A stretch of DNA of 64,000 nt, taken from the NCBI GenBank assembly GCA_945860205.1, contig CAMARK010000013.1, forward strand, positions 1-64,000. Reading direction: 5' to 3'. The notes beneath the pieces are model-generated. The model was not told where the DNA came from and ran no database searches. It worked only from the letters and a program-made list of their open reading frames with translations. This document shows, piece by piece, positions 18,213 through 27,020 of the stretch. Positions within the stretch are counted from its first letter, which is position 1, and every line of letters starts with the position of its first letter. The DNA comes from Reyranella massiliensis 521. Its GTDB lineage: Bacteria; Pseudomonadota; Alphaproteobacteria; Reyranellales; Reyranellaceae. The position numbers were made by a program, and so were the translations under genes.

Positions 18213-19406
18213 ATGAGTAAGCCTTTTGCCGGTGTCAAAGTCCTCGATTTCACGCGCGTTCTGGCGGGGCCCTATGCCTCGTACCAGCTGGCACTACTGG
18301 GTGCCGACGTCATCAAGGTCGAGTCGCGTGATGGCGACGACATGCGCTACGGCAACCGCGCCAACGACTGGGAGAAGCGCGGGCTCGCGGCACCCTGGAT
18401 CGCCGTCAACGCCGGCAAGCGCTCGATCACGCTCGATCTCAAGAAGCCCAAGGCGATCGAGGCCATCAAACGGCTGGCCGCCAAGGCCGACGTGGTGATC
18501 GAGAATTTTCGCCCCGGCGTCATGACCAATCTCGGCATCGGCTACGAGACGTTGCGCGTCCTCAATCCGAAGCTGATTTATTGCGCGGTGTCGGGCTTCG
18601 GCCAGGTCGGCCCGCAGGCCAAGACGGCGGCCTTCGACGGCATGATCCAGGCGATGTCCGGGCTGATGTCGATCACCGGCTTCGAGAACAATGGGCCGAC
18701 GCGCGTAGGCTTCGCCGGCGCCGACGTGATGTCGGGGGCGACGGCGGCGCTGGGCGTCGCCTCGGCGCTGTTCCAGCGCACCCACACCGGCAAGGGCCAG
18801 CTCGTGGATGTCGCCATGATCGACGCGGTGATGGGCTATCTCGCCCAGCAATTCACCGAACATCTGGTGACCGGCCGCGTGCACGGCCAGTCCGCCAACC
18901 TGTCGGTGACGCGCAAGCCCACGGGCAATCTCTTCAAGACCAAAGATGGCTGGATCGTGCTTGCCGTCATGACCGATCCGCAGTTCCAGCGCCTGATGAA
19001 GGAAGTGGGGCGCGCCGATGCGCTCGGCGATCCCAGGTTCGCCGACTGGCCGACTCGCATCGAGAACAACACGGCCTTGCACGAGATCATCGAGGAAGCG
19101 CTCAAGCGGGAGACGTCCACGACCTGGTCGGCGCGCTTTACCAAGTCGGATATCCCGGCCGGCCAGGTGCTGAGCATTCCCGAGACCGTCCAGCTCGACC
19201 TCTTCCAGCACCGCACCGTGCTGCAATCCGTCGACACGCCGCATGGCCCGATCAGGGTAGTGGGCTCGGGCTTCCGTCTCGAACACGGCGGCGGCTCGGT
19301 CGAACGCTCGCCGGCGACGCTGGGCGAACACACCGACGAGGTGCTGGGCGAAGCCGGCTACTCGCCGGCCGAAGTCGCGGAAATGCGCGAGGCCAAGGTC
19401 GTCTAG
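18213..19406 (+). CDS. CaiB/BaiF family (class III) CoA transferase
   Basis: A 397-residue enzyme that moves CoA between carboxylic acids through an aspartyl intermediate. The N-terminus 'FAGVKVLDFTRVLAGPYASYQLALLGADVIKVE' (two blocks) and 'NAGKRSITLDLKKPKA' are classic. 'AFDGMIQAMSGLMSITG' holds the likely catalytic Asp near residue 145, and the small domain with 'VDVAMIDAVMGYL' follows. Formyl-CoA:oxalate and succinyl-CoA:mesaconate transferases are related, but the substrate cannot be named. ATG 18213 follows a repeat; the ribosome site (AAGAGA) is modest. The stop shares the palindrome CTAG with the convergent gene, so the two overlap by four bases. Confidence 0.93.
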   Translation: MSKPFAGVKVLDFTRVLAGPYASYQLALLGADVIKVESRDGDDMRYGNRANDWEKRGLAAPWIAVNAGKRSITLDLKKPKAIEAIKRLAAKADVVIENFRPGVMTNLGIGYETLRVLNPKLIYCAVSGFGQVGPQAKTAAFDGMIQAMSGLMSITGFENNGPTRVGFAGADVMSGATAALGVASALFQRTHTGKGQLVDVAMIDAVMGYLAQQFTEHLVTGRVHGQSANLSVTRKPTGNLFKTKDGWIVLAVMTDPQFQRLMKEVGRADALGDPRFADWPTRIENNTALHEIIEEALKRETSTTWSARFTKSDIPAGQVLSIPETVQLDLFQHRTVLQSVDTPHGPIRVVGSGFRLEHGGGSVERSPATLGEHTDEVLGEAGYSPAEVAEMREAKVV

Positions 19407-21754
19407 TTGCGGTTGGCGGGCGGCTGCGCCGGTGGTGCAGCGGGAGCAGGCGCAACGGGCGTAGCGGCGGGGGCGGGCGGAGCAGGCGGCGCGGGAGCAG
19501 CGGGAGCAGCGGGAGCAACGGGCGCCGCCTTTGATTTGTCCTGGGCAACCTTCAGCTCGGCGCGGGCCTCGACGACGGACGCGGCCTTGGCGTCGAGCTT
19601 CTCGGCGTCAGTCACTGCCTTTTCTGCCGTGACGTAGTCCGAGCGCTTGATGGCGTCGCGGGCAATCGCGATGAGTTGCGCCAGTTGGGGAGCGACCGGC
19701 GGCGCCGCCACCGTCGCAGGGGCCGGGGCTGGCGTAGCGGCCGCAGGTGGCGGCGTGGTCGCGGTCGCTTGAGCCGGCATCGGCGCATTGCCTTTCAGAG
19801 CCGGTGTTGCCTGGCGGGCCTCGGCCAGACGGCGCGAAAGGTCGGCCCAACCGGCGTAGGAAGGGTAGGCCTTCTTGCCATCGGCGATCAGCCGCTCGGC
19901 ATCGGCATATTGTTTGCGGGCCAGCGCCGCATCGGCTGAGGCTGCCATGGCGCGGATCTCGGCGTCTTGGCGGGCGCGATCGGCCTTGGCGCGCTCGAGT
20001 TCCGCACGGGCGATGGCGATCTCGGGCATGGTGGCGGAGATCGCCTGGGCCTGGGTCAGCGAACGATCAGCCGCGGCGAAATCACCTTGCGTCGTGGAGC
20101 GTCGGGCGGCCGTCACCAGTTCGAGCGCGCGGGCGTTCTGGGTGCGCAATTCGTTGGCCTGCCGGTCGTTGCCCTGTCGGGCGCTGGCGCTCCGGCGCTG
20201 TAGATCGGTCCAGCCGTCGTAGGCGCCATAGCGGCGGCGTCCATCCTCGATGGCGCGCTCTGCCTCGTCGTATTGCTTGCGCTGGAACGCCGCGTCGATC
20301 ACCGCCAGGATCAGGCGGATGCCGTCCTGCTGCTGTTCGGCGGCAATGCGACGACGGCTGAGATCGGCCCGCGCCTGGTTGATCTCCGGAAAACCGGGCG
20401 CGGCGCGATCGGCCAACACGAGCTGGCGTTCAGCCTCCGCGAAGTCGCCACGATCCGTGGCCTGTCGCGCCGTGGCGATGAAGGCGCTCGCCTGATTGAT
20501 GCGCGCCTGCCAGGTCGCGTCCGCCCGCACCTGCGCCAGGCGGCCGGCGCGGCTGCGGTATTCGTCATCCTGATTGAAGCGCTGGGCATACTCGGCCAGC
20601 AGGCGTTCGACATCCCAGAGTCGCTCGGCCGCAAAGGCCTGGTCGATGGCCGCATAGTATTGATAGCGCTCGCGATAGCGCTGGTCGCGCGCGGTGCGCA
20701 TTGCCGCGATTTCGCTGCGTGCCTTGGCGGTCTCGGCGAAGCCCGGAACCTGCTTGTCGGCATCCTGCAGCATCGCTTCGGCATGCGGGAAATCGCCGAC
20801 CTGGGCGAAGCGTCGCGCCTCGGCAATCAGCCGCCGCGCTTCCGCCAAACGCAACTGCGCATCGCGATCGGCGCGGGCCTTGGCGAGCTTCTGTTGCAGC
20901 GGCGGCCAGGCCGCGTTGCCGGCATAGCGCCGGGTTGCGTCAGCTAGCAGGCGGTCGGCGTTGGCAAAGTCGCCGGCCACGATGGCGCGGTCGATGGACG
21001 AGGCGAGGGCAACCCGGTCGGCATCCGACGCGACAGGCGCCGCCGCCGCCGGAGCCGCCGCCGCGGCCGGGAAATCGGACAGGACCAGCTTGCTCTTCTC
21101 GCAGGTCAACTGGTCGCTGACGCCCTCCTCGGGTTGGGCGCATGAGAACACCGCGCCGGACTTGTCGCGCAGCCACGCCACGCTGCGCCCCTCGCTGCGC
21201 CCGTTATCCATGTAGGACAGGTAGAGTTCGGCATCACGCGTCAGCGGCAGCTCCGAGCAGCCGCTGTCGGCACACCACAGGAGTTGGGCGCGGCCGTTGC
21301 GCGCTTCGACCTGGCGCAGCAGCGCGGTGCGCGTCACTGTGCGATCGCCCTGCTTGACCTGAAACGTGCCAAGCGTGTGCGCGTCGCCAACGGTCGCATC
21401 GAGCTTGCTGCAGCGTTCTTCCAGGCACGACAGGACGACCGGCTTGCCCTTTTCGAAGTTGGTCTGCTTGTAGGACAGGAAATAGCGCGGCCCGGCGGAT
21501 CCCAGCGATTCCACCGTGGCTTGCGGCAGATCCTTGTCGGCGACGCCCTCGATCTTTACCGGCTTGCAGAAGGTGTCGCCGCGGCAAATCCACGGCGCGC
21601 CGTTCAGGCGGAAGACGTACTTGGTGTCGGTCGGATCGAACAGGAGCGGGGCGTAGCCGGCTGGCGGATAGGCCTGTGTCTGCGCGGACGCGACATTGCC
21701 CAGGGTGACGGCCGCCACCGCGGCGCCGACGACGAATAGAAAGCGTTTTGCCAT
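19403..21754 (-). CDS. Large secreted helical-repeat protein with Ala/Pro-rich tail
   Basis: A 783-residue protein I cannot assign by name. A signal peptide (residues 1-24, ending 'NVASA') is followed by a globular region of about 200 residues with several cysteines ('WICRGDTFCKP', 'LSCLEERCSK', 'LWCADSGCSELP') that resembles an invasion-associated-locus-B-like fold. From about 235 to 690 there are repeated helical units of roughly 70 residues: '...GDFANADRLLADATRRY', '...GDFPHAEAMLQDADKQ', '...GDFAEAERQLVLADRA', '...GDFAAADRSLTQAQAI'. These look like TPR/tetratrico-like or coiled helices. The tail is APAAPAPPAP-rich. It is probably periplasmic or surface exposed. The start at ATG 21754 has GAGG upstream. 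Confidence 0.8.
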   Translation of the reverse strand: MAKRFLFVVGAAVAAVTLGNVASAQTQAYPPAGYAPLLFDPTDTKYVFRLNGAPWICRGDTFCKPVKIEGVADKDLPQATVESLGSAGPRYFLSYKQTNFEKGKPVVLSCLEERCSKLDATVGDAHTLGTFQVKQGDRTVTRTALLRQVEARNGRAQLLWCADSGCSELPLTRDAELYLSYMDNGRSEGRSVAWLRDKSGAVFSCAQPEEGVSDQLTCEKSKLVLSDFPAAAAAPAAAAPVASDADRVALASSIDRAIVAGDFANADRLLADATRRYAGNAAWPPLQQKLAKARADRDAQLRLAEARRLIAEARRFAQVGDFPHAEAMLQDADKQVPGFAETAKARSEIAAMRTARDQRYRERYQYYAAIDQAFAAERLWDVERLLAEYAQRFNQDDEYRSRAGRLAQVRADATWQARINQASAFIATARQATDRGDFAEAERQLVLADRAAPGFPEINQARADLSRRRIAAEQQQDGIRLILAVIDAAFQRKQYDEAERAIEDGRRRYGAYDGWTDLQRRSASARQGNDRQANELRTQNARALELVTAARRSTTQGDFAAADRSLTQAQAISATMPEIAIARAELERAKADRARQDAEIRAMAASADAALARKQYADAERLIADGKKAYPSYAGWADLSRRLAEARQATPALKGNAPMPAQATATTPPPAAATPAPAPATVAAPPVAPQLAQLIAIARDAIKRSDYVTAEKAVTDAEKLDAKAASVVEARAELKVAQDKSKAAPVAPAAPAAPAPPAPPAPAATPVAPAPAAPPAQPPANRN

Positions 21755-21916
21755 GACGTTTGCCTCGTTTCGATCAGGGGGTCGCGCTTTTGGCACCTGT
21801 TTTCGACCATCCCCGCCCAATCTTCAAAACGCTGGCGAAAGGATTTGGTTCCTCCTTGGACGCGTCTAATCGAGTCTTCATCCTCCGTTCTGCGCCAAGG
21901 AAGGGGCAATAAAGAT

Positions 21917-21945
21917 TTGCCAGTTCAGCAGGTTTCTGGTATAAA
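21917..21945 (+). promoter_or_regulatory. Conserved promoter module, copy A
   Basis: -35 TTGCCA (21917-21922), a 17-base spacer with core TCAGCAGGTTT, and -10 TATAAA (21940-21945). The spacer is shared almost base for base with the modules at 33978 and 57299, which ordinary promoters would not do; a conserved protein-binding site inside the spacer is a possible reason. Confidence 0.7.
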
Positions 21946-21951
21946 AAGGGC

Positions 21952-22018
21952 TAGCGTGGGTGTTTTGCACCCGCCGCAAACAACGCCCGCGGGATTTCAT
22001 CCGCGGGCGTTTTCTTTG
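21952..22018 (+). ncRNA. Putative small RNA or leader transcript, copy A
   Basis: Start inferred about 7 bases after the -10. The roughly 66-base product would contain a first hairpin (GGGTG/CACCC) and end in an intrinsic terminator at 21982-22011 followed by TTTCTTTG. It ends just before the ATG at 22037, so it could also be a terminated leader of that gene. No family is recognised, and the bodies of the three copies are not alike. Confidence 0.5.
21982..22016 (+). terminator. Intrinsic terminator of copy A transcript
   Basis: AACGCCCGCGG (21982-21992) pairs perfectly with CCGCGGGCGTT (22001-22011), followed by TTCTTT. Seen directly. Confidence 0.8.
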
Positions 22019-22036
22019 TCTCAACAGGATCTATAA

Positions 22037-22516
22037 ATGACCCCGATCAAACGCTGCTGGCGGCCGCAGGGCCGCTTCCTGCGCGAATTTGCGCGCACCG
22101 GCTCCGTCTCTGCCGCCTGCCGCGCCGCGGGCCTGGCCCGCCGTACCGTCTACAACTGGCGCGATGCCGACGCCGATTTCCGGAACCGCTGGGAGGTCGC
22201 CCGAGAGCGCGGAGTCGGGCTCCTGCACGACGAGGCCATGCGTCGCGCCATGGTCGGCGACGAGGTGCCGGTGTGGCACGACGGCCGGATCGTCGGGCAC
22301 GAAACCGTGGTGGACGCGCGCGTGCTGTGGAGGTTGCTGCAGGCACTGCAGGCAGAGACCTACGGGCCCCGCGCCGCCGAACTGCAGGCAGAGCGCGAAC
22401 GCCAGGCGGAGTTCAGGCGCCGGCTCGACGCGGCGGACAAGCGGGTGGCGGTCTACGAGGCCGAGATTCGCGCCCAGGCCGCGCGCAGCCGGGAGAAATC
22501 CCATGATGCCGGGTAG
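22037..22516 (+). CDS. Orphan terminase-small-subunit-like HTH protein
   Basis: A 159-residue protein. Residues 10-50 ('QGRFLREFARTGSVSAACRAAGLARRTVYNWRDADADFRNRW', in pieces) match the DNA-binding helix-turn-helix of phage terminase small subunits, and the C-terminal half is charged and probably coiled ('AELQAERERQAEFRRRLDAADKR'). Terminase small subunits recognise phage DNA for packaging, but no large terminase, portal or other phage gene is present, so it may be a relic or a co-opted DNA-binding protein. AGGAT lies eight bases before ATG. It starts 21 bases after the terminator of the putative small RNA. Confidence 0.7.
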   Translation: MTPIKRCWRPQGRFLREFARTGSVSAACRAAGLARRTVYNWRDADADFRNRWEVARERGVGLLHDEAMRRAMVGDEVPVWHDGRIVGHETVVDARVLWRLLQALQAETYGPRAAELQAERERQAEFRRRLDAADKRVAVYEAEIRAQAARSREKSHDAG

Positions 22517-22643
22517 ACGGCCCCGGCGGCACAGTTCGTCACGGGGCGATTCGCCCGTGCGCTCAAGGGCCTGGCGGCGGTTTTTGGCACAGGTCTCCAG
22601 ACACCGCGTGGCACAACGAGCTGTGCCAGGAAATGGTCCACTT

Positions 22644-24065
22644 TCAGATCTGGTGCGCCATCGGTGGCGCCGGGATCGGACGCACGCGCTCGTAGGCCGC
22701 GGCCGCGCGCAGCACCAGCGCATCGCGGGCGTGGCCGCCCACGATCTGCAGGCCGATCGGCATTCCCTCGCGATCCAAGCCGCAGGGGATGGTGGCGGCG
22801 GGCTGGCGCGTCAGGTTGAAGGTGAGCGTAAAAGGCGTCCAGCCGATGTCGACGCCGTCGCCGCCCCAGGCCGCATTCTCGTTCACGGCGAAGGCCGTCA
22901 TCGGCATGGTGGGCGTGAGCAGCAGGTCATACTTGGCCATGAACTGGTTCATGATCACGCCGACCTGCTGGCGTTGGTGAATCGCCGTCACCACCGCCTC
23001 CTGGCCGAGATTGGCGCCGTGCTCGGCGGCTTTCAGCAGGCCCGGATCCATCAACGCCCGCTTCTCGGGGCTAAATGTCTTCACCAGCACGGCCACGTTC
23101 GACTGCCAGTGCGCGTTCAGGATGCGGCGCGGGTCGAGGCCGGCGAAGTCGGGCGAATCCTCGACCACCTTGGCGCCCAGCGTCTTGAACACTTTTACGG
23201 CGTGTTCGACCGCCACCGCGACGTCGCGGTCGATCTTGTCGCGCTCGACGAAGCCCAAGGTGGGGGAATAGGCGATGCGCAGTCCCTTCACGCCCTTCTC
23301 GAAGCCCTTCATGTAGTCCTCGGCATCGTCCGGCCTTCCATAGAGGTCGCGGCTGTCGGGCCGCGCGATGACGTTCATCATCATCGCCGCGTCACGCACG
23401 GTGCGCGTCATCGGCCCGATGTGCGAGAGCGTGCCTTGCGCCGAGGGCGGCCACAGCGGCACGCGCGCCTGCGTCGGCTTCAATCCAAAGAGACCGGTGA
23501 AGGAGCAGGGGATGCGCACCGAGCCCGCGCCGTCGGTGCCGATGGCGAGGCTGCCCATGCCGACCGCTTCGGCGGCGACGCCACCGCCCGAGGAGCCGCC
23601 CGACGTGCGGCCGATCTTCCAGGGATTGTGCGTGGCGCCGTAGAGGCCCGAATCGGTCACGCCCTTCCAGCCGTATTCCGGCGATGTCGTCTTGCCCAGC
23701 AGCACGGTGCCGGCCTCGCGCAGGCGCTGCGCCACGGGTGAGTCGACGGTCCATGGCCCGTCGGGATCGGTGGCGAGGCTGCCCATGCGCGTCGGCATGC
23801 CCTTGGTCAGCACCATGTCCTTGATGGTGATCGGCACGCCGTCGAGGTCGCTCTGCCGCTTGCCGCCCTTCTTCCAGCGCTTCTCCGACGACCGCGCAGC
23901 GCGGAGCGCCGTGTCGGGATCGAGATGCTGGAAGGCGTTGAGCTGGCCGTTGAAGGCGTCGATGCGTGCCAGCGCCGCCTTGGTGGCTTCGACCGGCGAG
24001 GCCTTGCGCGACTTGAAGAGTTTCACCAGCTCGTGGGCCGGCATCATCGCAAGGTCGGCGGTCAT
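22644..24065 (-). CDS. Amidase (amidase signature family), copy 1
   Basis: A 473-residue amidase-signature hydrolase. The catalytic Lys sits in 'GVPITIKDMVLTKG' near residue 82, and the Ser region is 'TSGGSSGGGVAAEAVGMGSLAIGTDGAGSVRIP' (in pieces), giving the Ser-cisSer-Lys triad. It hydrolyses a carboxylic amide to acid and ammonia; the substrate is unknown. ATG 24065 overlaps the stop of the second amidase (ATGA). It is last in a minus-strand set of TTC38-like protein, amidase 2 and amidase 1. Confidence 0.92.
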   Translation of the reverse strand: MTADLAMMPAHELVKLFKSRKASPVEATKAALARIDAFNGQLNAFQHLDPDTALRAARSSEKRWKKGGKRQSDLDGVPITIKDMVLTKGMPTRMGSLATDPDGPWTVDSPVAQRLREAGTVLLGKTTSPEYGWKGVTDSGLYGATHNPWKIGRTSGGSSGGGVAAEAVGMGSLAIGTDGAGSVRIPCSFTGLFGLKPTQARVPLWPPSAQGTLSHIGPMTRTVRDAAMMMNVIARPDSRDLYGRPDDAEDYMKGFEKGVKGLRIAYSPTLGFVERDKIDRDVAVAVEHAVKVFKTLGAKVVEDSPDFAGLDPRRILNAHWQSNVAVLVKTFSPEKRALMDPGLLKAAEHGANLGQEAVVTAIHQRQQVGVIMNQFMAKYDLLLTPTMPMTAFAVNENAAWGGDGVDIGWTPFTLTFNLTRQPAATIPCGLDREGMPIGLQIVGGHARDALVLRAAAAYERVRPIPAPPMAHQI

Positions 24066-25474
24066 CGGTCGGTCTCCGGAAGGATGGGGAATTTCAGCGG
24101 ATTGGTTTCGGCATAGGCCGCGGCGGCGCGCAGCACCAGCGCATCGCGGTAGTGGCCCGACACGATCTGCAAGCCCACCGGCAGGCCTTCGCTGCCGAGG
24201 CCGCACGGCACGCTCGCGGCGGGATGGCGGCTGAGGTTGAACTGCGAGGTATAGGGCGACCACTGGATGTTGGGCTTGCCGTCCGGCCCCTCGGGCAGGT
24301 TCTGGCCGGCGGCGAAAGGCTTTACCGCGACGGTGGGCGTCAGCAGCAGGTCGTACTTGGCAAAGAACAGGTTCCAGGCGATGGCGAGATCGCGCCGCGT
24401 CACCTGGGCGTTCACCACATCCTGCAGCGAATAGCGCAGCCCCGCCTTGGCGCCGGCCAGCAGGTTGGGATCGAACTCCTCGTGCCGGCTCTCGGGATAG
24501 AGCTGCAGCAGCCGCTGCAGCGCCGTCAGCCAGTGGATCACGAAGGCGCGGCCGGCCTCGGGATAGGGGAAGGGGGCCGCAACCTCTTCGACGTCGCAGC
24601 CCAGCGCCGTGAACTGCTTGGCGGCCTTGGTCACAAGGGCGGCGACTTCTATGTCGAGCGGGTGATCGCCGAAGCGCAGCACGAAGCCCACCTTCAGCTT
24701 CTTCAGCTTGCCGTCCAGCTTCTTCGTGTAGTCGGTGTCGTCGGCTGGCAGGCCGTAGGCGTCGCGCGCATCGGGACGGGCGATGGCGTTCATCATCAAC
24801 GCACAGTCGAGCGCGGTGCGGGCCATCGGGCCGGTGTTGGAGAGATCGCCGGTCATCGACGGCGGCCACGCCGGGACGCGGCCGAACGTGGCCTTCAATC
24901 CGACGAGGCCGTTGAAGCTCGACGGGATGCGCACCGAGCCGCCGCCGTCGGTGCCGATGGCGATCGGGCCGAGGCCCGCCGCGACCGCGGCACCGGCGCC
25001 GCCCGACGAGCCGCCCGGCGTGTGGTCGGTGTTCCACGGGTTGCGCGAGATGCCGTGCAGCGGCGAATCGGTCACGCCCTTGTGGCCGTATTCCGAGCTG
25101 GTGCTCTGGGCGAAGACGATGGCGCCGGCCTCGCGCAGGCGCGCGACGGCGGGCGCATCGGCATCGGCCGGCGCCTTGTCGGTGAGCTTGCTGCCCATGC
25201 TCGCCGGCCAGCCTTTTACCCGCACCAGTTCCTTGATCGAGACCGGCACGCCGTCGAGCGGCGACAGCGGCTTGCCCTTCTTCCAGCGCTTCTCCGACGC
25301 GCGGGCGGCGGCGAGCGATGCGGCGGAGTCGATATGACAGAGCGCGTTGATCCGGGGCGCCAGCTTCTCGGCGCGGACCAGCACCGCCTTCATGGTCTCG
25401 ACCGGCGAGGCCTTGCCCTTCCGGTAGAGCTTGGAAAGTTCGGCGGCGCTGGCTTGCGTCAGGTCCTGGGTCAT
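24062..25474 (-). CDS. Amidase (amidase signature family), copy 2
   Basis: A 470-residue paralogue of the neighbouring amidase with the same layout: 'GVPVSIKELVRVKG' with the catalytic Lys, 'PGGSSGGAGAAVAAGLGPIAIGTDGGGSVRIP' (in pieces) with the Ser pair, and a C-terminus ending 'PVGLQIVSGHYRDALVLRAAAAY'. The shared motif order and adjacent position indicate duplication followed by divergence. ATG at 25474 overlaps the TPR gene stop by four bases. Longer open frames upstream are shadows. Confidence 0.92.
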   Translation of the reverse strand: MTQDLTQASAAELSKLYRKGKASPVETMKAVLVRAEKLAPRINALCHIDSAASLAAARASEKRWKKGKPLSPLDGVPVSIKELVRVKGWPASMGSKLTDKAPADADAPAVARLREAGAIVFAQSTSSEYGHKGVTDSPLHGISRNPWNTDHTPGGSSGGAGAAVAAGLGPIAIGTDGGGSVRIPSSFNGLVGLKATFGRVPAWPPSMTGDLSNTGPMARTALDCALMMNAIARPDARDAYGLPADDTDYTKKLDGKLKKLKVGFVLRFGDHPLDIEVAALVTKAAKQFTALGCDVEEVAAPFPYPEAGRAFVIHWLTALQRLLQLYPESRHEEFDPNLLAGAKAGLRYSLQDVVNAQVTRRDLAIAWNLFFAKYDLLLTPTVAVKPFAAGQNLPEGPDGKPNIQWSPYTSQFNLSRHPAASVPCGLGSEGLPVGLQIVSGHYRDALVLRAAAAYAETNPLKFPILPETDR

Positions 25475-26880
25475 GCGGCCTTCCCCTTCGTCGGTCCCTG
25501 GGCAGCGCGATATTGGCGCGCGAGCTGTTCGGCCTGGTACTCGGCGGCCAGCGCCTGCTCGGTGCGGCCGACTTTGCGGTAGAGATCGGCCAGCGCGCGC
25601 TTGGTGGCGGCCACCGTCGGCCGCTCGCGCTCGTCGGCCTGCAGGATCGCCATGGCGGCGTCGTTCCAGCCGGCGCGCACCAGGGCATCGAGATGAATGG
25701 CGCCGAACAATGCGCGCTGCGCGATGCTGCCGCCGATCGGTTGCAGGTGCGGCATTGCCTGGCCGAGCAGCCGCGCGGCTTCGGCGAAGTCTCCCCGGGC
25801 GTGCGCGGCAAGTCCGTGCGCCGCCGGCACGGCGCAATCGGCCCAGGCCTCGCGCTCGAACGGCTTGGCGCGCTCGGCGCGGTCTTCCAGGCTCGCCAGC
25901 ATCTCGGTGACGGCGCTGCCGTCGCCCGCGCGGGCGAGGCCGTAGAGATATTGCAGGTCGAGGAAGGGCGAGAAGTGCTCGTGCAGCCGCGGCTTCAGGT
26001 AGATCGCGAGGTCGGCCCAGCGCTGGCCGACGTCGACGCCGCGCAGTTCGAGGCGCGCCAGCAGCGAGACGGCGTTGATCTGGTCCTCGGAGAATTCCTT
26101 CCACACGCCCCAGACGCGCTTGTCATGGAGCTCGAGCGCCTCGTCGGTGCGGTCCAAGTCGATCAGGAACAACGCGAGGTGCCACCAGAGATGCGTGTAC
26201 ATGAAGGAGTTGCAGCTCTCCCACGTGTCGGACATCTCGCCGAGAAACGCCACGCCCTCCTGCATCTGGCCGCGCGCTTCGAGGCAATGGGCGACGGCGT
26301 GGTGCGCCCAGGGATCGCGGCGGTCCATGGCGATCGCCTTGCGCGCTGCTGCCTCGGCCTCATCAAGTCGGTTGCACTCCTCCAGGCCGAACGCATACAT
26401 CGCCCAGACATAGTGGTTGTCGCCATTGGCCGGCACGATGCGCTCGCCGATGCGCAGGATGCCCTCGGCGTCGCCCTGCCCGAAGGCATGAAGCTGGCCG
26501 ATCTTGGCGGCGAGCAGGTCGCGCGGCCATTGCCCGACCATGTCCTCGAAGATCTTCTGCGCCGCCGGGATCTCACCCGCGATCCACGCCTCGGTGGCGG
26601 CGAGCCAAGCCAGTTCGCGGGCGTTGGCGCCTGAAGACATCGCCTTGGCGCGGGCAACGTAGCGCCCGGCGGCCTCGAAGCCCTCGGCCGAATTCATGGA
26701 AAGCATCAAGTTGGCCGCGATCAGCGGCAACAGCAGGCACTTCTCTTCCTTGTCGGCGATGGCGATGAATTCCGCGAGACGATTGCCGAAGGCCAGCCAT
26801 TCCTCGCGGACGAAATCGAGCGCCGCGACCGCTTCCGCACCGGCATTGCTCAATTCCAACCCTTGACCGTCGCGCGCCAC
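25471..26880 (-). CDS. Tetratricopeptide repeat protein 38 (TTC38)-like
   Basis: A 469-residue all-helical protein with TPR-like repeats. The segments 'DKEEKCLLLPLIAANLMLSMNS', 'AMYAFGLEECNRLDEAEAAARKA' and 'HHAVAHCLEARGQMQEGVAFL' match the conserved core of the TTC38 family, which is found in bacteria and animals with unknown biochemical role. No catalytic site is apparent. It starts with GTG at 26880 after a G-rich stretch, and it heads the amidase operon, so it may scaffold or regulate amide metabolism; that is inference from position. Confidence 0.85.
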   Translation of the reverse strand: MARDGQGLELSNAGAEAVAALDFVREEWLAFGNRLAEFIAIADKEEKCLLLPLIAANLMLSMNSAEGFEAAGRYVARAKAMSSGANARELAWLAATEAWIAGEIPAAQKIFEDMVGQWPRDLLAAKIGQLHAFGQGDAEGILRIGERIVPANGDNHYVWAMYAFGLEECNRLDEAEAAARKAIAMDRRDPWAHHAVAHCLEARGQMQEGVAFLGEMSDTWESCNSFMYTHLWWHLALFLIDLDRTDEALELHDKRVWGVWKEFSEDQINAVSLLARLELRGVDVGQRWADLAIYLKPRLHEHFSPFLDLQYLYGLARAGDGSAVTEMLASLEDRAERAKPFEREAWADCAVPAAHGLAAHARGDFAEAARLLGQAMPHLQPIGGSIAQRALFGAIHLDALVRAGWNDAAMAILQADERERPTVAATKRALADLYRKVGRTEQALAAEYQAEQLARQYRAAQGPTKGKAA

Positions 26881-27020
26881 GCACTGCCCCCGTTTTCGTT
26901 GGCCCCATTTTCGTCAGAAGAGCTTCGCATGCCGTGCGACGTTGGGCAAAATCCGGGAGAAAATAGTGAAGCGTCGAGGTGCCCGAAGGTGCGCAATTTG
27001 AAGCGTGCGGCTGGCTAACG

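Noticed and set aside
21845-22036. A 63-residue open frame across small RNA copy A
   Set aside because: It spans the promoter-like module and the terminator, has no ribosome site and no similarity I recognise.
22517-22643. Remnant of a large terminase or other phage gene after the TerS-like gene
   Set aside because: Only 127 bases are available and no frame shows terminase motifs.
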